9,865 nt of DNA from an uncultured Clostridia bacterium (GTDB lineage Bacteria > Bacillota > Clostridia > Christensenellales > Borkfalkiaceae), in assembly GCA_947629605.1 (NCBI GenBank), contig CANREK010000038.1, positions 1-9,865 of the forward strand, read 5' to 3'. This document shows positions 6,263 through 9,865 of the stretch, piece after piece. The notes beneath the pieces were generated by a model. That model worked only from the letters and a program-made list of their open reading frames with translations, made no database searches and was not told the DNA's origin. The position numbers and the translations under genes are program-made. The first letter of the stretch is position 1. Each line of letters begins with the position of its first letter.

Positions 6263-6265
6263 AAC

Positions 6266-7111
6266 CTATTTCGCCCAATTTGCGATGGTGCGGGAGGTTG
6301 CGATCTCGGCAAAGACGGGCGAAATCGGGTCGGTGTCGGCCTGTTCGATGAGGCCGCCGTCGCACAGCTTCCGCGTCTCAAAGGAGAGCGGAATTCGCGC
6401 ATAAGTGGGGAATTTCAATTTATTTTTCAGTTCCTCAGCACGGCTCGGGCCGAAAATTTCATGCGCATTGCCGCAGTCGGGACAGACGAAATAGCTCATG
6501 TTCTCGACGAGGCCGAGGAGCGGGATATTCATCATCCTCGCCATGTTAACGGCCTTCCCCACGATCATCTCGACGAGGTCCTGCGGGGTGGAGACCACGA
6601 CGACGCCCGAGAGCGGAATGGGTTGAAAGACGGTGAGCGGCACGTCGCCCGTGCCCGGGGGCATGTCGATGAACATGATGTCGAGATCTCCCCATTCCAC
6701 ATCCGTCCAAAACTGCGTCGCCGCACCCGCGATGAGACTGCCCCGCCAGACGACGGGGTCGTCCTCGTGCTCCAAGAGGGCATTCATCGACATGAGCTTG
6801 ATGCCGCTCCTCGTTTCGACGGGGAGAATGGCGCCGTCGGTGCCGCGGGCGAGTTCTTTCACCCCGAATGCCTTGGGAATGGAGGGGCCCGTGATGTCGG
6901 CGTCGAGAATGCCGACCCGCTGCCCCATCGCACGGGCACGAACTGCGAGAAGGCTCGTGACGAGGGACTTCCCCACGCCGCCCTTGCCGCTCGCCACCGC
7001 GACGACCCGCTTGACGCTTGCGTGTTTGTTGATGGGTTTGATGAAGGATGTTTTGCTCCGCGTCCCGCAGGAGGAACTGCAAGTGGAGCAGTCATGCGTA
7101 CAGTTTGCCAT
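6266..7111 (-). CDS. mrp: Mrp/NBP35-family ATP-binding iron-sulfur cluster carrier
   Basis: This 281-residue cytosolic P-loop ATPase binds an Fe-S cluster and passes it to target proteins. The deviant Walker A GKGGVGKS is at residues 42-49, the switch DADITGPSIP at 70-79 and the Walker B region IDMPPGTGD at 148-156. The cluster-binding CPDC (210-213) is typical of Mrp/ApbC/NBP35. The N-terminus carries a further cysteine set, C4, C8, C11 and C15, common in clostridial Mrp proteins and placed like the N-terminal cluster of eukaryotic NBP35. ATG 7111 follows AGGAGA by 3 nt; an in-frame extension to 7246 would cross the promoter and a large hairpin and is rejected. The gene stands alone with its own promoter and is walled in by repeat clusters. 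Assignment is firm; its client proteins are unknown. Confidence 0.95.
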   Translation of the reverse strand: MANCTHDCSTCSSSCGTRSKTSFIKPINKHASVKRVVAVASGKGGVGKSLVTSLLAVRARAMGQRVGILDADITGPSIPKAFGVKELARGTDGAILPVETRSGIKLMSMNALLEHEDDPVVWRGSLIAGAATQFWTDVEWGDLDIMFIDMPPGTGDVPLTVFQPIPLSGVVVVSTPQDLVEMIVGKAVNMARMMNIPLLGLVENMSYFVCPDCGNAHEIFGPSRAEELKNKLKFPTYARIPLSFETRKLCDGGLIEQADTDPISPVFAEIATSRTIANWAK

Positions 7112-7129
7112 ATGTCTCCTTTTTTGAGC

Positions 7130-7158
7130 ATTATAGCATGATTTTGAAGGAATGGCAA
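7130..7158 (-). promoter_or_regulatory. Sigma-A promoter of mrp
   Basis: On the minus strand TTGCCA (7153-7158) and a perfect TATAAT (7130-7135) are separated by 17 bp. The predicted start near 7123 leaves a leader of about 12 nt made almost wholly of the ribosome binding site. Confidence 0.78.
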
Positions 7159-7193
7159 GCGGTTTTCGGAAGAGCGGCCCATTTGAGGCATAT

Positions 7194-7227
7194 GCGGCGG
7201 CGGGGCGCTTCCGCGCCCCGCCGCCGC
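7194..7227. repeat. 15-bp perfect GC hairpin
   Basis: GCGGCGGCGGGGCGC (7194-7208) and GCGCCCCGCCGCCGC (7213-7227) pair perfectly around TTCC. No T run follows on either strand, so it is not a standard terminator. It sits about 35 bp upstream of the mrp -35 and could shield mrp from transcription arriving from the right. Confidence 0.7.
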
Positions 7228-7279
7228 GAATACGCCACCCCGCCACCCCGCGAGGAGTGAGTAGGCGTGGCGACCGCCG

Positions 7280-7325
7280 CGCTCATCCTGACCCTGAGCG
7301 TAGCCGAAGGACGATCCCGGCAAAC
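7280..7325 (-). repeat. 46-bp repeat A, right arm
   Basis: Reverse complement of 5661-5706 with two differences. Confidence 0.8.
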
Positions 7326-7359
7326 CTACGGACTCTGTTAACTTACGGACCATTCCGAT

Positions 7360-7391
7360 TGCGTCATGGTGAGCGTAGTCGAACCATCACC
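7360..7391 (-). repeat. 32-bp repeat C, short form
   Basis: Reverse complement of the ends of 6124-6169, lacking the 14-bp insertion seen there. Confidence 0.65.
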
Positions 7392-7407
7392 TTATTATTG
7401 CTGCGGT

Positions 7408-7452
7408 GATCCTTCTACACGACGCAAGGACGCGTCGGCTCAGGATGACGCA
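7408..7452 (-). repeat. 45-bp repeat B, right arm
   Basis: Reverse complement of 5814-5858 with two differences. Its right end overlaps the left flank shared by R2 and R3. Confidence 0.8.
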
Positions 7453-7474
7453 TTTGTACGGCTCCGTAGAAGTG

Positions 7475-7544
7475 TGCGGCGAGATGCTTCGGACTTATTC
7501 TCATAGCCTGCGTTTCTGTTCCGCAGCTCAGCATGACGCCGCAC
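7475..7544 (+). repeat. 70-bp dispersed hairpin repeat, copy R3
   Basis: Third copy of the element at 1-70 and 6193-6262. Ends GTGCGGCGAGATGCT and AGCATGACGCCGCAC can pair. It is followed by a C-rich linker and the AT tract 7554-7578, as for R1. Confidence 0.8.
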
Positions 7545-7553
7545 CCCCACCAC

Positions 7554-7578
7554 AATTTTTCATTTTTAATTTTTAATT
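7554..7578. repeat. AT-rich 25-bp repeat attached to R3
   Basis: Identical to 86-110. It lies about 20 bp before the SRP RNA -35 box, so it could act as an AT-rich upstream element for that promoter, although its presence next to R1 shows it travels with the repeat. Confidence 0.65.
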
Positions 7579-7596
7579 GATAATTTCTATTATCGC

Positions 7597-7625
7597 TTGC
7601 TTTTTCCGAAAAAATAGCGTATACT
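7597..7625 (+). promoter_or_regulatory. Sigma-A promoter of the SRP RNA gene
   Basis: TTGCTT (7597-7602) and TATACT (7620-7625) are separated by 17 bp, and the region upstream is AT-rich. The predicted start near G7632 coincides with the 5' strand of the closing helix of the RNA. Confidence 0.75.
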
Positions 7626-7631
7626 GTTTAT

Positions 7632-7878
7632 GCTGTGATAGGTGGGGAGTTAGCGGTGCCCTGAATCTGCAATCCGCTATAGCAGAGCCGAACGCTTTTC
7701 TCGGTGTTGTCTATGGGAGGCAGCACACGGTAAGCAGTAATGATCACAAGGTCTTATGCAACGTGCGTCCGCGAACCGTGTCAGGGTAGGGATACAGCAG
7801 CACTAAACGGAGCCGTGCGTGTGCCATGAGGTAGCTTTGTGGGAGCCGGCTGCCGTGTTACCGCTCCGGTATGCAGCA
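7632..7878 (+). ncRNA. ffs: Signal recognition particle RNA, large Firmicutes type with Alu domain
   Basis: This is the RNA scaffold of the signal recognition particle, which with Ffh directs nascent membrane and secreted proteins to the translocon. The 5' Alu domain holds the conserved blocks AGCGGTGCCCTG and GCAATCCGCTATAGCAGAGC (7652-7688). GUUAGCGGU near the 5' end pairs with ACCGCU near 7861, and GCUG at the 5' end pairs with CAGC at 7874-7877. Domain IV, which binds Ffh, is at about 7780-7806: the symmetric loop strands CAGG and AGCAG are intact around a GUA/UAC stem capped by a GGGA (GNRA) tetraloop. The usual sequence there is UCC-GGAA-GGA, so stem and loop differ in bases but keep the shape. 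Length of about 247 nt fits the large class. Exact ends are inferred from the closing helix. Confidence 0.93.
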
Positions 7879-7880
7879 AC

Positions 7881-7904
7881 AAAAAAAGCCCTCACAGTTT
7901 TTTT
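7881..7904 (+). terminator. Possible weak terminator after SRP RNA
   Basis: Seven A (7881-7887) and seven T (7898-7904) surround a 10-nt spacer just after the SRP RNA. An A-T-only stem is weak, but the T run in this position is what one would expect at the 3' end of the RNA. Confidence 0.3.
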
Positions 7905-7916
7905 CGAAAAGAACGC

Positions 7917-7943
7917 CCGCCCGACGGCTCTGCCGTCGGGCGG
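7917..7943 (-). terminator. 12-bp GC hairpin, probable terminator of the zinc-ribbon operon
   Basis: CCGCCCGACGGC (7917-7928) pairs perfectly with GCCGTCGGGCGG (7932-7943) around a 3-nt loop. It lies about 40 bp past the stop of the zinc-ribbon operon. On the minus strand it is followed by GCGTTCTTTTCG, T-rich but not a clean run. It could instead serve the SRP RNA from the other side, where the downstream bases are less T-rich. Confidence 0.5.
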
Positions 7944-7981
7944 ATTTGATCGATGTGAGTTATAATATTTTGAACCAAATA

Positions 7982-8944
7982 CTATTTAACGTCTTGCTTC
8001 ATCATTTTTTCAAATACTTTTTCACTCTTTTTCTTAATTATGTAACCGCCTAAAATGTCAAGTACTACTCCTATTGCTATACTAATAACAAAGATTAGTA
8101 TGAGTTCGATCCAATTAAAACTAAATTCATTCGCATAATATACACTATTCATATACGAAGTAATTTGTGCTTTTGCGTTATTGGAAACTAAAATATGCCC
8201 AACACAGATAAAAATTTTCGGCATGGCTTTAACTCCGATATAGAAAGTTTTTTGGCTCAAATCAGATGCCAAGAAACATATTTCCCGAAGATCCTGCATT
8301 CTTTGTTTGCTTTTTTCCGCCACTCGGTCATTAAAGTTAGGATCATCTTTCTTGGGTACTCTTCCCTCTTCCTCTTTGATGGATTTATAAATTTCTTTCA
8401 CGGATATGTGTCTACTGATCACCCATTTTGCACATTGAAATTTCCAATAATTTTGTGCTGCCAACTCTAATAACTCCATTATAATAGCTACGGGGATACA
8501 AATACTGCAAGCCGCATTGACTCCTTGCAAATAGTCATAATGATTCAAGGCCAATTTGGCAAGCAATTCTAAGTCGCTATTCCCCGATTCGCGTAGCGGA
8601 AAATAGACGCCTATTAACAATGAAGCAATATAAATACCAATAATAACAGGTATACATATAGATGCCCAGGAGATGTATTTCAATATTTTGCTTGTTTTTA
8701 AGGCGTCACTATTTGCCTTTTTCCATTGATCAATTATATCTTCCGAAGCTTCATTTGTATTTTGCTCAAAAGCAATCTTTTCAGATTGATTTTGAACATA
8801 ACCGCAAAAAGCGCATTTTTTCTCTTGCCCAAGAGAAACTTTTCCGCATTCCGGACATACAAATACTGCAACTCCACAGTGAACACAATGATCCGCTTTA
8901 TCGGAAATTTCGCCACCGCACTCAGGACAATGAATGATCGCCAT
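7982..8944 (-). CDS. Double zinc-ribbon membrane protein, unknown function
   Basis: I do not recognise the 320-residue protein as a named family. The N-terminus has two zinc ribbons: C6, C9, C20 and C23, then C30, C33, C44 and C47. A polar stretch follows, then hydrophobic segments at about 90-115, 142-165 and 276-300, with a weaker one at 240-255. A charged region of about 170-225 lies between the second and third, and the protein ends in a Lys-rich tail (YIIKKKSEKVFEKMMKQDVK). ATG 8944 has GGAGGAAG just upstream. The start lies 23 bp inside the upstream gene, so translation is probably coupled. Base use is far more AT-rich than the genes to the left, which suggests transfer. The first 24 residues resemble those of the upstream protein (MAxIxCPxCGxxxSD...CxHCG), so the two share a domain and probably a partner. 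Confidence 0.85.
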   Translation of the reverse strand: MAIIHCPECGGEISDKADHCVHCGVAVFVCPECGKVSLGQEKKCAFCGYVQNQSEKIAFEQNTNEASEDIIDQWKKANSDALKTSKILKYISWASICIPVIIGIYIASLLIGVYFPLRESGNSDLELLAKLALNHYDYLQGVNAACSICIPVAIIMELLELAAQNYWKFQCAKWVISRHISVKEIYKSIKEEEGRVPKKDDPNFNDRVAEKSKQRMQDLREICFLASDLSQKTFYIGVKAMPKIFICVGHILVSNNAKAQITSYMNSVYYANEFSFNWIELILIFVISIAIGVVLDILGGYIIKKKSEKVFEKMMKQDVK

Positions 8945-9500
8945 TTTCTTCCTCCACCAAATACATTTCCGGATTTATTTCATTAAAAATTTTTCTGTAA
9001 TTTTGTTCAAATTTGTTTAATCTAATTTCATAATGTATATTCTTTTTTAATAGCCATGCTTGGAAAAGTTTCTTCCAAAGAAAAACTTTCCGTCTACACT
9101 CTTTTTCCTCTTTGCGTACATTTACCTGTATGGCTAACAATGAAATATAAACTCCCATAAAAATAAAAACGCCAATCAATATGACATAATTTTCCTCATC
9201 AAACGCTTTGGAGACAAATTTTGTCGCCACTAATGTAAGGAAAACCACCAAACAACCAAGTGTGAAAATAGACATGATGTTGTTGCGTTTATGCCACTTA
9301 TCCGCTTTTTCAGTCAAGCCATTGCAAGAATATTGAGGATATTGACTTTCAAATTCTTTTTTTAGGGAATCTTGCTCGTTGCTTGACAAATTTGAAAACT
9401 GCCTTGTTTTGAGTTCATTCAACACGTTGCCGCAATGAATACATCGTTCGACGGTATCACTGACTTGCTTTCCGCAATGAGGACATGTAATCAACGCCAT
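8922..9500 (-). CDS. Zinc-ribbon membrane protein, unknown function
   Basis: This protein has 192 residues. A single zinc ribbon (C6, C9, C20, C23) is followed by a polar linker, two membrane helices at about 75-96 and 105-127, and a basic then mixed-charge C-terminal tail of about 65 residues. Both ends should face the cytoplasm, since KKxxHK-type basic residues flank the helices there. I chose ATG 9500, which puts the ribbon at the very N-terminus as in the downstream paralogue and has GGAG 9 nt upstream. The longer in-frame start at 9572 is the TTG of the promoter -35 and lies upstream of the predicted transcript. First gene of a two-gene operon controlled by a strong promoter with an operator at its start site. 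No enzymatic motif is seen; a sensing or scaffolding role is only a guess. Confidence 0.82.
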   Translation of the reverse strand: MALITCPHCGKQVSDTVERCIHCGNVLNELKTRQFSNLSSNEQDSLKKEFESQYPQYSCNGLTEKADKWHKRNNIMSIFTLGCLVVFLTLVATKFVSKAFDEENYVILIGVFIFMGVYISLLAIQVNVRKEEKECRRKVFLWKKLFQAWLLKKNIHYEIRLNKFEQNYRKIFNEINPEMYLVEEENGDHSLS

Positions 9501-9517
9501 GATTATTTTCTCCATTT

Positions 9518-9535
9518 TTAGCACGTTCGTGCTAA
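9518..9535. promoter_or_regulatory. Operator 1: 18-bp palindrome
   Basis: TTAGCACGTTCGTGCTAA is a perfect palindrome except at its two central bases. It covers roughly +2 to +20 of the zinc-ribbon operon transcript, a position where a bound protein would block initiation or early elongation. It shares TTAGCA-N6-TGCTAA with operator 2 at 9579-9596. The XRE protein encoded at 9606 is the obvious candidate to bind both. Confidence 0.75.
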
Positions 9536-9543
9536 TCGACATA

Positions 9544-9572
9544 ATTATAACAAAGTCATCGTTATAAGTCAA
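9544..9572 (-). promoter_or_regulatory. Strong sigma-A promoter of the zinc-ribbon operon
   Basis: On the minus strand TTGACT (9567-9572) and a perfect TATAAT (9544-9549) are separated by 17 bp. The predicted start is near 9537, at the edge of operator 1. Such a near-consensus promoter paired with an operator implies a repressed, inducible gene set. Confidence 0.82.
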
Positions 9573-9576
9573 GACT

Positions 9577-9598
9577 TTTTAGCATATTTTTGCTAAAA
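9577..9598. promoter_or_regulatory. Operator 2: palindrome before the repressor gene
   Basis: TTTTAGCATATTTTTGCTAAAA has eight-base perfect inverted arms around a 6-bp centre; its 18-bp core (9579-9596) matches operator 1 in both arms. The centres are 61 bp apart, close to six helical turns. It lies just upstream of the -35 of the zinc-ribbon promoter and 8 bp before the repressor ATG, so it fits autoregulation. Confidence 0.72.
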
Positions 9599-9599
9599 T
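9591..9599 (+). promoter_or_regulatory. Possible extended -10 promoter of the XRE gene
   Basis: TGCTAAAAT fits an extended -10 (TG-N-TAAAAT) and overlaps operator 2. No good -35 is present. Its predicted start is at about 9606, the A of the repressor ATG, so that mRNA may also be leaderless; no clear ribosome binding site precedes the ATG. Confidence 0.35.
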
Positions 9600-9605
9600 G
9601 AAAGC

Positions 9606-9865
9606 ATGGATGACATGACGATTAACGAACGTTTGAAAATGTTGCGTACGGAAAATGAGTTGACGCAGACAGAGCTTGCAAAAAAGCTTGGCATTGCGCA
9701 GACCACGGTCGCCGCATATGAGAAGTCTCATGACCCCAATATTTACAGTCTCATCGCCTATGCCGATTTTTTTGAGTGCACGCTCGACTATTTGGCGGGG
9801 CGGGAAGAGGGAGCTCTCCCCTACGCGCTGTCGAATGAAGAGCGGGAGCTCATTCAATCGTATCG
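9606..9865 (+). CDS. XRE-family helix-turn-helix repressor, 3' end outside the window
   Basis: The visible 86 residues start MDDMTINERLKMLRTENELT. They form a Cro/CI-type helix-turn-helix domain at about 6-60: the recognition segment is TQTELAKKLGIAQTTVAAYEK, shown here only by its ends TQTELA (20-25) and TTVAAYEK (33-40), and YLAGREE (about 66-72) closes the domain. A C-terminal part follows and is cut by the window end. ATG 9606 and ATG 9615 are both possible; neither has a strong ribosome binding site. The gene is divergent from the zinc-ribbon operon with about 105 bp between them, containing two copies of one palindrome, so it most likely represses that operon and itself. Its codon use is less AT-rich than the operon it faces. 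Confidence 0.88.
   Translation, partial: MDDMTINERLKMLRTENELTQTELAKKLGIAQTTVAAYEKSHDPNIYSLIAYADFFECTLDYLAGREEGALPYALSNEERELIQSY

Larger units (their letters stand above)
5611..6265. repeat. Gene-free mosaic of REP/MITE-like repeats left of mrp
   Basis: About 650 bp without a credible gene. It is packed with short hairpin-forming units related to the motif GAAGGATC...CATCCTGAGC and its CATTCTGAGC variant. Recognisable pieces are 5661-5706 (inverted copy at 7280-7325), 5732-5790, 5814-5858 (inverted copy at 7408-7452), the hairpin 5889-5940, the stem 5979-5998, a run of G/C hairpins at 6008-6060, the stem 6068-6098, 6124-6169 (related inverted copy at 7360-7391) and R2 at 6193-6262. The ORFs that cross it have no ribosome binding site and read through the hairpins. 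Confidence 0.75.
7159..7596. repeat. Gene-free repeat mosaic right of mrp
   Basis: About 440 bp with no credible gene. It contains the 15-bp GC hairpin at 7194-7227, the inverted arms of repeats A (7280-7325), C (7360-7391) and B (7408-7452), element R3 (7475-7544) and the AT tract 7554-7578. It ends exactly where the SRP RNA promoter begins. ORFs crossing it are Pro/Arg-rich shadows. Confidence 0.75.

Noticed and set aside
5600..7550. Possible CRISPR array from the many short repeats
   Set aside because: Repeats occur in both orientations at irregular spacing, differ in type and form hairpins. There are no regular unique spacers and no cas genes.
7577..7789. Short ORF covering the left part of the SRP RNA
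   Set aside because: It runs through the conserved Alu-domain blocks of the SRP RNA and through the promoter, and has no ribosome binding site.
7944..7981. TATAAT at about 7961 as a plus-strand promoter
   Set aside because: No -35 box at proper spacing (the nearest TTGATC is only 9 bp away), and only the antisense of the zinc-ribbon gene lies downstream.
9501..9572. N-terminal extension of the first zinc-ribbon gene to a TTG at 9572
   Set aside because: That TTG belongs to the -35 box TTGACT. The extension would include the -10 box and operator 1, and the zinc ribbon fits a start at 9500.
9598..9606. ATG at 9598 as the repressor start
   Set aside because: That frame reaches TGA after six codons. 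The helix-turn-helix frame starts at ATG 9606.

Overview
The window looks like chromosome from a Bacillota (Firmicutes) bacterium, probably an uncultured gut Clostridia. Three things suggest this: textbook sigma-A promoters with 17-bp spacers, strong GGAGG-type ribosome binding sites, and a large Alu-domain-containing SRP RNA of the Firmicutes type. The Mrp protein also has the N-terminal cysteine cluster seen in clostridial homologues. I cannot place it to genus. Most genes are GC-rich; the right end (about 7980-9600) is clearly AT-rich and looks like an accessory insertion.

Layout, left to right. 1-269: a 70-bp hairpin-forming dispersed repeat, an AT tract and two hairpins. 270-2890 (minus): a two-gene operon of FAD-dependent oxidoreductases, a BaiN/HI0933-type enzyme followed by a COG2509-type dehydrogenase, joined by an ATGA stop/start overlap. 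2983-3999 (plus): a membrane-anchored protein with a long Pro/Glu/Ala/Lys linker and two tandem DUF1508 (YegP-like) domains. It is divergent from the oxidoreductase operon; the two -35 boxes lie only 3 bp apart, and the oxidoreductase transcript is predicted to be leaderless. A perfect bidirectional terminator at 4016-4043 separates it from the next gene. 4064-5547 (minus): a GLUG-repeat surface lipoprotein whose signal peptide and body are in different frames. 5548-6265: a gene-free mosaic of REP/MITE-like repeats. 6266-7111 (minus): mrp, the Fe-S carrier ATPase. 7112-7596: more mosaic repeats, several of them inverted copies of those on the other side of mrp. 7632-7878 (plus): SRP RNA with its own promoter. 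7982-9500 (minus): two overlapping genes for zinc-ribbon membrane proteins. 9606-end (plus): a divergent XRE-family repressor cut by the window end.

The most system-like locus is the right end. The repressor and the zinc-ribbon operon share a 105-bp divergent control region with two matching 18-bp palindromes (TTAGCA-N6-TGCTAA). One palindrome sits at the transcription start of the zinc-ribbon operon; the other lies upstream of that operon's -35 box and over the likely -10 of the repressor. This looks like a repressor-controlled, membrane-associated accessory module of unknown function. The other notable points are the lipoprotein frameshift, the dense repeat clusters around mrp, and the membrane-tethered DUF1508 protein.
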